A program made the translations under genes and the position numbers. Positions 17,119-25,367 of a stretch of DNA of 37,351 bases are shown in pieces. The notes under the pieces were generated by a model that worked only from the letters and a program-made list of their open reading frames with translations, was not told the origin of the DNA and searched no databases. Numbering within the stretch: the stretch's first letter is position 1; each line of letters opens with the position of its first letter. Location of the stretch: IMG/VR virus record IMGVR_UViG_3300009129_001468, positions 1 through 37,351 of that record; one strand, 5' to 3'. This DNA is from a virus.

Positions 17119-18074
17119 TTAATAATTTCGCGGTAATCACGTGTTTTTTTTCTTACAGAAAAAACCCCTACATGCTAGAAAGGTATGAGGAATTTAAAGA
17201 TAGCTTAAAGAGACAGGGGGCAGACCTGTATACCGTAGAGCTCTCAGCCCTAAACGGAGAGCATTTTATTAAGGACGCGTTTTGGAAGATAAGAACGAAC
17301 ACGGTCTTATGGCACAAGGAGGCATTATTAAATGCCTTAGTTCGAAAGCTGCCCAAAGAAGTTCAAAAGATTGCGTGGCTTGATTCAGATATAGTTGTAG
17401 AAGAGGACGAGTGGATAAAGCAGGCTAAAAAAATGCTAAATTACTACCAAGTCTTAGAGCTAGGGGATGTGCATACGATTTATTTAGACCACGATGGAAA
17501 AGAAAAAGAAGTAAAGCATACGAACGGTTACGCTTATTATCACAGAAAAGGAGACTGGAATAATATGGGTAGGTATCATCCCGGATTTGGCTGGATGGCC
17601 AACAGAGATTTTTTCACAAAAGTGGGACTATATGAATACGATATTATTGGAGGAGGAGATGGAGTAATGATGAGGAGCTTTGGTGAGGAAGGTGCGTTCG
17701 ATAAAGAAAAGAATACTTGGAAAAGGCATCAGTATATGAAATATTGCCCGTCTATTCTTCCACACCTAGAGAGCTACACTCGAAAAGCGTTTGATTATAC
17801 CCAAGGGAATATGGGATTTGTCCCAACAAATGTTATACATAAATTTCATGGAGAAAGAGCGAACAGAGGGTACACGACTAGAATGAGATTACTGAAAGGG
17901 ATAGATGTAGATAGAGATCTAAAAAAAGATAAAAATGGAATCTTCGAATGGAAAGACTGCAATTATAATGATAGATTTAATGAGTTCTTTATGATTAAAA
18001 ATGACTTAGATCCCATGAACCATTATGAGTATGACAGAACCGGGTACGTAATTTATGATGGGCATTATGAATGA
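17115..18074 (+). CDS. GT-A-type glycosyltransferase
   Basis: A 319-residue protein with the architecture of a nucleotide-sugar transferase. The N-terminus INNFAVITCFFSYRKNPYML begins a Rossmann-like half. KIAWLDSDIVVEEDEW near residues 91-104 carries the D-x-D motif that binds the metal and nucleotide sugar. Later HPGFGWMANRDFF and DIIGGGDGVMMRSF are acceptor-side segments common to such enzymes. No signal peptide or membrane helix, so it is cytosolic. It starts inside the previous stop (ATGA) and is followed by another ATGA overlap. The donor and acceptor cannot be told from sequence. Confidence 0.8.
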   Translation: MINNFAVITCFFSYRKNPYMLERYEEFKDSLKRQGADLYTVELSALNGEHFIKDAFWKIRTNTVLWHKEALLNALVRKLPKEVQKIAWLDSDIVVEEDEWIKQAKKMLNYYQVLELGDVHTIYLDHDGKEKEVKHTNGYAYYHRKGDWNNMGRYHPGFGWMANRDFFTKVGLYEYDIIGGGDGVMMRSFGEEGAFDKEKNTWKRHQYMKYCPSILPHLESYTRKAFDYTQGNMGFVPTNVIHKFHGERANRGYTTRMRLLKGIDVDRDLKKDKNGIFEWKDCNYNDRFNEFFMIKNDLDPMNHYEYDRTGYVIYDGHYE

Positions 18075-18790
18075 AAATAAAATTGCTAACATCATATTAT
18101 GAGTGTAAAAATGAGCACAGGCAAAAAGAATACCTTACGTGCTTAAAAGAAAATTTATCTAAGGAGTTCATAGATGAAATTGTATTGTTTATAATGGATA
18201 ACCTTGCTGATCCGGGATATACCGATCAGAAAATAACTTACGTTGAAAACCCAGAGCACACTTACAGGAGCTACATAGAATACTGTAATGAGCATCTTAA
18301 AGGAGAGATATGTGTCATAGCTAATAGTGATATGATTTTGGATGAATCAATAAAGCAGCTAGAACATGAAGATATGAGCGAGAGGTTCCTGTGCTTAACG
18401 AGGTGGAATATAAAAGATAATGGCGAAACGGAGTTTTATCGCCCTCCGCACGGGTCAGAAAAAAGTCAAGACGTATGGATATTTAAATCTCCGATAGCTA
18501 TAGATACAAGCGAAGCGAATATCCCCTTGGCTCATCAAGGTTGCGACAGTAGGATAGCTATGGTAGCACTTAAAAGTGGACTGAAGGTATCAAACCCTAG
18601 TCTTAAGATAAAGGTAAATCATTTACACCTAGTCGATTACAGAACTACAGCGGGAGACCGAAAAAAAAGAGTTTTGGGAGACTATCTTTTTGTAGAGCCT
18701 TCGGACAGCGTTATCCAACCAGCAAATTATGTAAAAGTCAAAGCGTGGTACGATCAAGGCGAGAAACTTAAGTTTAAAAAGTATAAATGA
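18071..18790 (+). CDS. Glycosyltransferase-like protein
   Basis: A 239-residue protein with a GT-A style layout. The start KIKLLTSYYECKNEHRQKEY resembles phage GT-A proteins. GEICVIANSDMILDESIKQL near residues 79-98 has NSDM in place of a classical D-x-D. Then come an SERFLCLTRW strand and CDSRIAMVALKSG, which resembles a catalytic-base region. It lies between two ATGA overlaps within the glycan operon. The closest description is a predicted glycosyltransferase without a firm family. The changed D-x-D could mean metal-independent or lost activity. Confidence 0.65.
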   Translation: MKIKLLTSYYECKNEHRQKEYLTCLKENLSKEFIDEIVLFIMDNLADPGYTDQKITYVENPEHTYRSYIEYCNEHLKGEICVIANSDMILDESIKQLEHEDMSERFLCLTRWNIKDNGETEFYRPPHGSEKSQDVWIFKSPIAIDTSEANIPLAHQGCDSRIAMVALKSGLKVSNPSLKIKVNHLHLVDYRTTAGDRKKRVLGDYLFVEPSDSVIQPANYVKVKAWYDQGEKLKFKKYK

Positions 18791-19710
18791 AAACAGACAT
18801 CTTAGTTACGGGAGGAACCGGCTTGGTAGGGAAAGCAATACAGTCTTTAAGTCCGGAGGGGGTACAGTACCTTTCCTCAAAGACTTATGACTTAAGGCGC
18901 GTGACGCATGCAGAAGAGATGTTTAGAGTTTATAAACCTAAGAAAGTTATACACCTAGCTGGGACAGTAGGAGGGGTCAAAGCGAACGCGGAATACCCAG
19001 TCCAGTTTTTCAACGATAACCTTGAGATGAATTCAAATGTTATAAAGCTGTGCTATAAGTACAAAGTAAAAAAATTAATTTGTGCATTAAGCTCCTGTAT
19101 TTACCCGAACAACGCAGACTACCCCATTAAGGAGGACTATTTACACCTTGGCCCGCCTCATGAAACAAATTTTGCCTACTCGCACGCTAAGAGAATGATG
19201 GAAGTTCAAATGAGGGCCTACCGAAAGCAGTACGGGTGCAATTTTATTGGAGTAATACCAACTAATATTTTTGGCGAGCACGATAATTTTAATTTAAATA
19301 ATTCACATGTAATACCAGCAATCATAAGAAAAATATATGAAGCAAAAAAGTCGGGCAGCGATGCGTGCCTTTGGGGAGACGGCATGGCCCTCAGGCAGTT
19401 TACTTACTCTTTGGATATAGCAAAGATATTAATTTGGCTTGCGAATAATGAATGTCATTATGATCTAATTAATATAGGGGATGACCGGGAGATATCTATA
19501 AGGGAAGCGAGTAGAGAGATTGCGAGCGCCATGGAGTTTACTGGGGATATAATATGGGATACTAAAATGCCCAGAGGTCAACACAGAAAGCCTTGCGATA
19601 TGTCTAGGTTGAAAAGGCTGGGTTTTGAAGACTTTACTAAATTTAAAACGGCGATAGAGAATACTACAGAATGGTTAAAAGATAATTATGAAAAAGGAAT
19701 TAGAATTTAG
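18787..19710 (+). CDS. fcl: GDP-L-fucose synthase-like epimerase/reductase (SDR)
   Basis: A 307-residue extended short-chain dehydrogenase. Features: TGGTGLVG near residue 8 (NAD(P)-binding Gly motif), HLAGTVGG near 57, ALSSCIYP near 100 (catalytic Ser), AYSHAKRMMEVQ near 136 (Tyr-x3-Lys pair), VIPTNIFGEHDNFN typical of Fcl, and LWGDGMALRQFTYSLDIA. GDP-fucose synthase converts GDP-4-keto-6-deoxymannose to GDP-L-fucose. No GDP-mannose 4,6-dehydratase gene is seen in the window, so the precursor would come from the host or elsewhere in the genome. A related sugar epimerase/reductase is the alternative. It overlaps the FkbM gene by 23 bases. Confidence 0.85.
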   Translation: MKTDILVTGGTGLVGKAIQSLSPEGVQYLSSKTYDLRRVTHAEEMFRVYKPKKVIHLAGTVGGVKANAEYPVQFFNDNLEMNSNVIKLCYKYKVKKLICALSSCIYPNNADYPIKEDYLHLGPPHETNFAYSHAKRMMEVQMRAYRKQYGCNFIGVIPTNIFGEHDNFNLNNSHVIPAIIRKIYEAKKSGSDACLWGDGMALRQFTYSLDIAKILIWLANNECHYDLINIGDDREISIREASREIASAMEFTGDIIWDTKMPRGQHRKPCDMSRLKRLGFEDFTKFKTAIENTTEWLKDNYEKGIRI

Positions 19711-20374
19711 AAAGCCCACGAAGTATGATTCTCTTTTTGTGCTGAAGCAAGCAGGCTTAAATCCTAAGACGATTTTTGATATTGGGGGCGGATATAGCGG
19801 CACTCCATCGTTAGCTCACCGTTTTCAAGAGTCAAAGCACGTGATATTTGAACCAAAAGAAGAGTATGGCGAAAGTATAATGAAAGAATATATTGATAAC
19901 GTTAACCAGTTTGAGTTAGTATTCGAAGAGATGGGGGATTCATGGTCAAATAGTTTAAATCATTTTGTAAAAGATAAAAATTATGATGACCCCTATTTAA
20001 TTAAAATAGATGTAGATGGAAACGATTACGTCGTCTTACAAGGGTGTACGGATTTATTAAGTAAGACCGACTGCGTTATAGTGGAAAGTAATATATTTAG
20101 ATTTTGGATGACGGAAGATCACGCTTACAGCAACCGAGACGTCGCTAGCTTTATTGCTTTACTAGAGGGTTATAATTTTTTTCTTTTTGATATAACAGAC
20201 CCACTTTATATAGATGGATTTTTAAATACGGTAGATTTAATTTTTTACAAGAAGGATAAATTTGACATAAAAACCATGAGGCCGGATTGGAGCACAAAAA
20301 AAGACAGGAAAATGCAAAGAATATTCTACGAAGACAATCGACCGTCTAAGGAGCTTATAGAAAATGTTAATTAG
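19688..20374 (+). CDS. FkbM-family methyltransferase
   Basis: A 228-residue SAM-dependent methyltransferase. TIFDIGGGYSGTPSLAHRF near residue 24 is the SAM-binding glycine loop. LIKIDVDGNDYVVLQGCTDLL near residue 104 is the hallmark FkbM segment, followed by DCVIVESNIF. FkbM enzymes often O-methylate sugars or glycan-linked groups. It starts inside the preceding reductase gene and overlaps the next gene by 11 bases, so it is expressed with the glycan cluster. The target is probably a hydroxyl of the cluster's product; this is inferred from context. Confidence 0.85.
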   Translation: MKKELEFRKPTKYDSLFVLKQAGLNPKTIFDIGGGYSGTPSLAHRFQESKHVIFEPKEEYGESIMKEYIDNVNQFELVFEEMGDSWSNSLNHFVKDKNYDDPYLIKIDVDGNDYVVLQGCTDLLSKTDCVIVESNIFRFWMTEDHAYSNRDVASFIALLEGYNFFLFDITDPLYIDGFLNTVDLIFYKKDKFDIKTMRPDWSTKKDRKMQRIFYEDNRPSKELIENVN

Positions 20375-21344
20375 AAACGCATTCACTGAAGGCAGGCACC
20401 CCTTTTCTGTGCTCTATAAGGGCAATCTAAATCTCTACGTAATAGCGGGGGGGGTTATGCAGGGATTCGATGCATTACAGTTCGCAACAGAGAAAGATAG
20501 ATTTATTTCCCTTACTCCATTCGATGCCGGAGAGTATACTTGGAAGAACGAAATAAAAGAGTGCGACGATTTAGGAGTAGACATTAATAATATTTTCTAC
20601 CTATGCAACTACCCAAAGCAATTTGAAGAGTGTAAGTCGTTTGGTATAAACTGTTCGTACATAGGGGAGAGTAGTTATGTAGACTGGGATTTCTGGAAAC
20701 CCATGGATATAAGTAAGTCGTATGACGGGCTCTTAAGTTGTAGACCTAATAAGCACAAAAGGCCTTGGTTAGCAAGTAAAGTAAAGAACTTGGCTGTGGT
20801 TGTCGGCGGGATAACTTCATGGGAAAAATTCCACGGAGAAATAGACATGAGAGATATACCCCACGCATTTATTAATGAGAGAGGTTTAAGTCCAGAAGAA
20901 ATGAGAGAGCTCCATAATTTATCAAGAGCTTATGTTTGTACCTCTTTAACAGAGGGGGCCTGCAGAAGCTCTTCGCAGTCTTTACTGTGCGGTGTGCCAG
21001 TTATATCGATGAGTGACGCCACGGGCGGCAGGGAAGTTTATTATAATAAATACAACTCTATTATTTGCGAGCCGACTCAAGAAGCGGTTAAGGATGCCGT
21101 AGAGCAAGCGGTCAAAAAGAAATGGGACAGAGAAAAAATAAGAAAGAATTATCTTGATCAAGCTATGAGTTTTAGAAGGGAGACTTATCAACTTATAGAA
21201 AAAATTCTATCAGAGGGAGACATCAAAGAAAGCGGAGAGGAGCTTTTTACGAAGGCTTATCGGGGCGAACAGGGTTTTGGTTACTTTAGAAGCGGTTACC
21301 CGAGAGTGAGAGAAATCAAGGACTTAATGTCAAATAATGTGTAA
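20364..21344 (+). CDS. GT4-like (GT-B) glycosyltransferase
   Basis: A 326-residue protein. The C-terminal half holds the donor-binding signature LSRAYVCTSLTEGACRSSSQSLLCGVPVISM, in pieces: an SLTEGACRSSS loop in place of the common EGFGL, then LCGVPVI, and GREVYYNKYNSIICEP after it. The N-terminal half is short (GT4 enzymes usually have about 360-400 residues) but contains an acceptor-like Rossmann start. AAGGAG at 20348-20353 serves ATG 20364, which lies inside the FkbM gene. A retaining transferase is inferred; substrate unknown. Confidence 0.8.
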   Translation: MLIRNAFTEGRHPFSVLYKGNLNLYVIAGGVMQGFDALQFATEKDRFISLTPFDAGEYTWKNEIKECDDLGVDINNIFYLCNYPKQFEECKSFGINCSYIGESSYVDWDFWKPMDISKSYDGLLSCRPNKHKRPWLASKVKNLAVVVGGITSWEKFHGEIDMRDIPHAFINERGLSPEEMRELHNLSRAYVCTSLTEGACRSSSQSLLCGVPVISMSDATGGREVYYNKYNSIICEPTQEAVKDAVEQAVKKKWDREKIRKNYLDQAMSFRRETYQLIEKILSEGDIKESGEELFTKAYRGEQGFGYFRSGYPRVREIKDLMSNNV

Positions 21345-21354
21345 ACTATTATGA

Positions 21355-21936
21355 GTGATAATATCACACAAACACAAGTTTGTTTATGCTGCCATACCTA
21401 AGACGGCGTCGCTGTCTATCAAGACAGCGCTACCACACCCAGATGTTGAGCCCTACGATGATCACGTAAAACTTTCTCGTATTTCGGAGCTATTTAAATC
21501 TGAAGGCTGGGACCAGAGTCAGTATTTTACTTTTTTAAGTTACAGAAATCCTTGGGCTATGGTAGTATCTTGTTATGAATACTCCGTTGCTAGACCAGAT
21601 CATGTCACACATGAATTATATTCTTCTATGACTTTTGAAGAGCACGTGAAAGAAAATGAATTTTATAGAGGGTACATATTTAATCGCGCCAATCGCGCCG
21701 GGTTTGGAGTAGATGAACAGGGCAGGATCTTATACGACTTTATCCTTAAAACTGAGACGTTTAAAAGAGACTGGGGATATATTTGTAAAAAAATAGGGGT
21801 CGATTATAAATCTCCAGAGAGAAAAAATGTAACAGAACATCCGCATTATTCAACATATTATAACGAAAAAACTAAAAATATAGTTGCCGAAGCATACCAA
21901 AAAGAGATAGAATACTTTAGATATAAGTTTATCTAA
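21355..21936 (+). CDS. Sulfotransferase-family protein
   Basis: A 193-residue protein of the PAPS-dependent sulfotransferase fold. KFVYAAIPKTASLSIKTAL at residues about 7-25 is the 5'-phosphosulfate-binding loop (family PKTGSTS). LSYRNPWAMVVSCYEYS near 61-77 is the 3'-phosphate-binding R-x-P...S segment. The late residues (HYSTYYNEKTKNIVAEAY) match the usual end, where enzymes of this type read YYxxxTxxxV. GTG 21355 is the start because no ATG is in frame upstream of the motif. It probably adds sulfate to a glycan made by this cluster; related phage genes lacking transferase activity cannot be excluded. Confidence 0.8.
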   Translation: MIISHKHKFVYAAIPKTASLSIKTALPHPDVEPYDDHVKLSRISELFKSEGWDQSQYFTFLSYRNPWAMVVSCYEYSVARPDHVTHELYSSMTFEEHVKENEFYRGYIFNRANRAGFGVDEQGRILYDFILKTETFKRDWGYICKKIGVDYKSPERKNVTEHPHYSTYYNEKTKNIVAEAYQKEIEYFRYKFI

Positions 21937-21939
21937 ATT

Positions 21940-22458
21940 ATGTACGAAGATGTTAAGTGTTTACTGTCCGAAGAAGATAAGCAAGTTCTTTTGAATTTAT
22001 CTGAAGAATGTCGCGCGTTAGAAGGGGACTATTTAGAAATAGGTTGTTATGAGGGTGGGTCCACGTTACACATATGTCATAACATGCCTCAAGATAAGAA
22101 GTTGCACGTTTTTGATTTTTATTACAGAGAATATTTCGAAGATAATATCATAAAACATCGCATCAAAGATAAAATTATTTTTTACCAAGGAGATTTTACC
22201 GAAACATATAACGATTTACCTCCGGATGATAGATTTGCGTTTATATTTGTAGATAATAATCATAGTTATGATAATACCAGAATTCCCATGGAAAGACTAT
22301 GGCCGCGACTAAACGCGGGGGGATACATGCTATTTCATGACTACGGCCATATAAATTACCCCGGGGTTAAAGATTATTTGGATTCGTTACCCGAACAAAA
22401 AGACAGGGAGCTAATAGGAAAAATGGGCTGCTCATTTGGGTTTAAAAAGAAAAAATGA
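21940..22458 (+). CDS. Class I SAM-dependent methyltransferase (Methyltransf_24-like)
   Basis: A 172-residue protein. GDYLEIGCYEGGSTLHICHN near residue 30 is the SAM-binding motif I, KLHVFDFYY near 54 supplies the acidic ribose-binding residue, and RFAFIFVDNNHSYDNTRIPM near 94-113 plus GGYMLFHDYG form the catalytic-side motifs of the family also found at 29988. It follows the sulfotransferase by three bases and overlaps the next gene by ATGA. It likely methylates a sugar or a polyketide-like group. The homologous gene at 29988 suggests paralogues in the two glycan clusters. Confidence 0.8.
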   Translation: MYEDVKCLLSEEDKQVLLNLSEECRALEGDYLEIGCYEGGSTLHICHNMPQDKKLHVFDFYYREYFEDNIIKHRIKDKIIFYQGDFTETYNDLPPDDRFAFIFVDNNHSYDNTRIPMERLWPRLNAGGYMLFHDYGHINYPGVKDYLDSLPEQKDRELIGKMGCSFGFKKKK

Positions 22459-23411
22459 ACGGGATAACTCAATATAAAAACGTTTTCGTTCACGGAAGGA
22501 GTGGGCTAGTCGTAGACGAGCACCATAACCTTATAGACCACCCCCTAAACTCACATTATTGGAGACACGCTTATCCACTTCGAGTGATAAACCCTCCGCC
22601 GGGCGTACTCGCAGAGAGCACGGACTTTAAGTTAGAGCACATGAAGGCTATGATACGAGATAACCAAGTCATAGAACTAGAGGAGCAAAAATATTGCTTC
22701 GCTTTACCTTGGTTTCCCATGTATGCCTATGGACACGTACATGACGCAACCCAATACCTTAAAGACTATGAGGATAACGGGCTCACAGGAAGCACTTTGC
22801 TAGTGCGTGCTGAAACTCCTCATATTTTTAACTTTTTTAGTGATCATCTTCATACGTTTGGCTTTAACTCTTTAAGGACGCTTCCACTAACAGATAAGGT
22901 GTTCTTTGTAAAAGAAATAACTTTTTCTAACCATGATGCCTTTCCTTCTCAAATAGATCCAGACAAATTAGAATGGCTTCGTGAAAAATATTATAAAAAA
23001 TACAAACCAGAGGAGAAATTTTTTAACAAAAATCTTTTTCTAACTAGGCCTCGCAGGGTAATGTTGAATGAGGACGAGATCTGGAACTACTTAAAAGATA
23101 AAAATTTTATCAAAGTAGACGGGTCGGAAGGGCTAGCTAGACATATTTCTTTATTTCACAAACCAAATTTGGTGATCGGGTGTCATGGAAGTCTATTCAG
23201 GAATTTATTATATAGCAATAGAGATAACGACTCGGTTTATTATGAGTACTGTAGTAGAAACAGACCAGATCAAGCGCAGGTAATGCTTGCGAAAACCTGC
23301 GGGATAAAAAAGTATGAACAAATACTCGTAGATGCAGATAAAGAAGATAATATCGCACCCAACTTAAAAAAAATTAAGAATATTGTAGAAAACACCTTTA
23401 AATTTTATTAA
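22455..23411 (+). CDS. GT61-family-like (DUF563) glycosyltransferase
   Basis: A 318-residue protein. YGHVHDATQYLKDYEDNGLT in the first third matches the GT61 core helix. NLFLTRPRRVMLNEDEIWNY (residues about 192-212) is the R-x-x-N-E region, and LVIGCHGSLFRNLLYSN near 240 corresponds to the family's HGAGLTN donor-binding loop. Such proteins transfer pentoses or hexoses in the cytosol or Golgi of other organisms. It is the last gene before a new promoter. No membrane segment is visible. The exact acceptor is unknown. Confidence 0.78.
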   Translation: MNGITQYKNVFVHGRSGLVVDEHHNLIDHPLNSHYWRHAYPLRVINPPPGVLAESTDFKLEHMKAMIRDNQVIELEEQKYCFALPWFPMYAYGHVHDATQYLKDYEDNGLTGSTLLVRAETPHIFNFFSDHLHTFGFNSLRTLPLTDKVFFVKEITFSNHDAFPSQIDPDKLEWLREKYYKKYKPEEKFFNKNLFLTRPRRVMLNEDEIWNYLKDKNFIKVDGSEGLARHISLFHKPNLVIGCHGSLFRNLLYSNRDNDSVYYEYCSRNRPDQAQVMLAKTCGIKKYEQILVDADKEDNIAPNLKKIKNIVENTFKFY

Positions 23412-23416
23412 TAGCA

Positions 23417-23425
23417 TGTTATAAT
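23417..23425 (+). promoter_or_regulatory. Extended -10 promoter, leaderless layout
   Basis: TGT followed by TATAAT (23420-23425), with six bases to ATG 23432; no good -35. It lies in the 20-base gap after the GT61 gene. Confidence 0.65.
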
Positions 23426-23431
23426 TAAGTG

Positions 23432-24277
23432 ATGAAGATAGGTATTGTTGGCAACGGTTACGTAGGGGGAGCAACCGCCCTATTAAAGAACAGAAATGTC
23501 GAGGTATTAGTATATGACATAGATGCCGAGAAATGTAGCCCGAAAGGGATAAGTATGGACGACATAGCGGGCTGTTCGTTTGTTTTTGTGTGCGTGCCTA
23601 CACCCATGGATCAAGATGGAAAATGCAGTCTCGTTTTAGTGGAGGGAGTTATAGATGATTTGGCTAGTCGCGGCTTTGATAAAGGCAGAGCAGTCATAAA
23701 GTCCACGGTTCCTGTCGGAACCTCCAGAAGACTGGGAACGATGTTCATGCCAGAATTTTTAACGGAACAAAATTGGAAGCATGATTTTTTGTCGCAGAAA
23801 ACTTGGATACTCGGGACAAATGAAAGAGACGACAAGATAAGAGACGAAATCTATGCGATTTTTGACGCAGCTTGGCATGATGGAGTGTTAACGCATAGGC
23901 CGCACATGACTTTCTCTACAACAGAGGAAGCGGAGCTTACAAAATATGTTAGAAATACTTTTTTGGCAACCAAGGTGGCGTTCTTTAATGAGATAGAGCA
24001 CTTTTGCAGGACCGCTAACGTTAGTTACCGTAAGGTAAGAGAGCTTACATTATACGATGATCGAATAGGGGACACGCATACCTCCGTGCCCGGACCGGAC
24101 GGTAAGAGAGGGTTTGGGGGCACTTGTTTCCCCAAAGATATTTCATCGTTGCTGCACCAAATATTAGATAAAGGAATGGTGTCCTACGTATTAATGGCCG
24201 CAAGAAACAGAAATATTGATGTGGACAGGCAAGAAAAAGACTGGGAACGTGACAAAGGAAGAGCCGTAGTTGAATAA
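23432..24277 (+). CDS. UDP-glucose/GDP-mannose dehydrogenase, short form lacking the C-terminal domain
   Basis: A 281-residue nucleotide-sugar 6-dehydrogenase. The NAD-binding start KIGIVGNGYVGGATA, VCVPTPMD near 54, STVPVGTS near 91, KYVRNTFLATKVAFFNEIE near 171-190 and GFGGTCFPKD with catalytic Cys232 are all intact. Usual enzymes run 390-450 residues and end in a UDP-sugar-binding Rossmann domain; here the chain stops just after the central domain. The reaction would be oxidation of a UDP-hexose to a uronic acid. Loss of the third domain may be compensated by another protein or alter the donor. ATG 23432 is preferred to GTG 23429 from promoter spacing. It overlaps the decarboxylase by 8 bases. 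Confidence 0.85.
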   Translation: MKIGIVGNGYVGGATALLKNRNVEVLVYDIDAEKCSPKGISMDDIAGCSFVFVCVPTPMDQDGKCSLVLVEGVIDDLASRGFDKGRAVIKSTVPVGTSRRLGTMFMPEFLTEQNWKHDFLSQKTWILGTNERDDKIRDEIYAIFDAAWHDGVLTHRPHMTFSTTEEAELTKYVRNTFLATKVAFFNEIEHFCRTANVSYRKVRELTLYDDRIGDTHTSVPGPDGKRGFGGTCFPKDISSLLHQILDKGMVSYVLMAARNRNIDVDRQEKDWERDKGRAVVE

Positions 24278-25367
24278 AAAGGACGGAAAAAAGTTAAAAG
24301 ATTTTTACAAACGCTTAGAGCAGGAAGAAAAAACGTTTGTTGGGTATCCTGTAAACTCGTCCTTTGATTATTCGGAGCTATTTGATTTTTTATCTATACC
24401 CTTAAATAACGTGGGGGATCCGTTTAGTTCTAGCTACTATGGATTAGACTCTAGAGATTTTGAAAAAGAAGTGCTAGACTGGTTTTCTAAATTATACAAA
24501 GCGCCCTCGGAAAATTATTGGGGATACGTAACTAACGGTGGGACGGAGGGTAATTTGTATGGGCTTTATTTGGCCAGAGAATTGTATCCGAAGGGAGTAG
24601 TTTATTATTCTCAAGACACGCACTATAGCGTAAGCAAAAACATACGAGTGCTTAACATGGAGCACGTTATGATAAAGTCTAGGCTTAATGGAGAAATGGA
24701 CTACGAAGACTTGTCTAACATGATGTCGACTTGGAGGAGCGCGCCGCCAATAATTTTTGCCAACGTGGGAACGACGATGAGAGAGGGGTTTGACAGTATA
24801 TGTGAAATCAAAAAGGCGCTAAAGAAGCTGGCGATACCAGAATATTATATTCATGTAGACGCAGCGTTAGGGGGCATGACTTTACCCTTCATAGATAATG
24901 CGCCGCCTTTTGATTTTACAACGGGAGTACAAAGCATGTCTATTAGCGGCCATAAGTTAATTGGTTCACCGATTCCTTGCGGTATAGTTTTAGCGCTAAA
25001 AAGTAATGTAGGCAGGGTTTCTAGAGCAGTTGAGTATGTTGGTTCACTGGACAGCACTATTAGCGGCTCACGTAATGGTTTTACCCCACTAGTGCTTTGG
25101 TATGCTATAAAAAAATATGGCTTTAATGGTTTTAAAAAGGTAGTCAGATACTGCGTAAGAACAGCGGATTATGCGACGCGAAAAATGAATGAGGCAGGAA
25201 TAAAAGCTTGGAAAAATGATCATGCTATAACAGTGGTCTTTCCCAGACCTAAAGAAGAGATAGTAAAAAAGTGGAAGCTAGCCGTACAGGATGATATAGC
25301 TCACATTATTTGTATGCCCCAAGTTACGAGGCCCACAATCGATAAGATCATTAAAGACCTAAATTAA
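24270..25367 (+). CDS. hdc: Pyridoxal-phosphate-dependent histidine decarboxylase
   Basis: A 365-residue group II decarboxylase closely resembling the PLP-type histidine decarboxylases of Gram-negative bacteria (Morganella type, about 378 residues). SFDYSELFDFLSIPLNNVGD near residue 31, WGYVTNGGTEGNLYGLYLAR near 84, YYSQDTHYSVSKN with His118, HVDAALGGM with Asp197, and SISGHKLIGSPIPCGIV with the PLP-binding Lys229 are all in place, as is the SGSRNGFTPLVLW segment. TTG 24270 is the only start that fits; GGAAGAG at about 24258 is its ribosome site. It would make histamine or a related amine from histidine. Its place at the end of a glycan operon hints at an amine added to a sugar acid. It converges with the next gene, overlapping by 9 bases. 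Confidence 0.9.
   Translation: MNKKDGKKLKDFYKRLEQEEKTFVGYPVNSSFDYSELFDFLSIPLNNVGDPFSSSYYGLDSRDFEKEVLDWFSKLYKAPSENYWGYVTNGGTEGNLYGLYLARELYPKGVVYYSQDTHYSVSKNIRVLNMEHVMIKSRLNGEMDYEDLSNMMSTWRSAPPIIFANVGTTMREGFDSICEIKKALKKLAIPEYYIHVDAALGGMTLPFIDNAPPFDFTTGVQSMSISGHKLIGSPIPCGIVLALKSNVGRVSRAVEYVGSLDSTISGSRNGFTPLVLWYAIKKYGFNGFKKVVRYCVRTADYATRKMNEAGIKAWKNDHAITVVFPRPKEEIVKKWKLAVQDDIAHIICMPQVTRPTIDKIIKDLN

Noticed and set aside
23408-23418. 11-mer TTAATAGCATG shared with 5085-5095 as a proven regulatory motif
   Set aside because: In a 37-kb AT-rich sequence 11-mers recur often by chance; its position differs relative to the two promoters. Kept only as a hint within the dnaB dyad finding.
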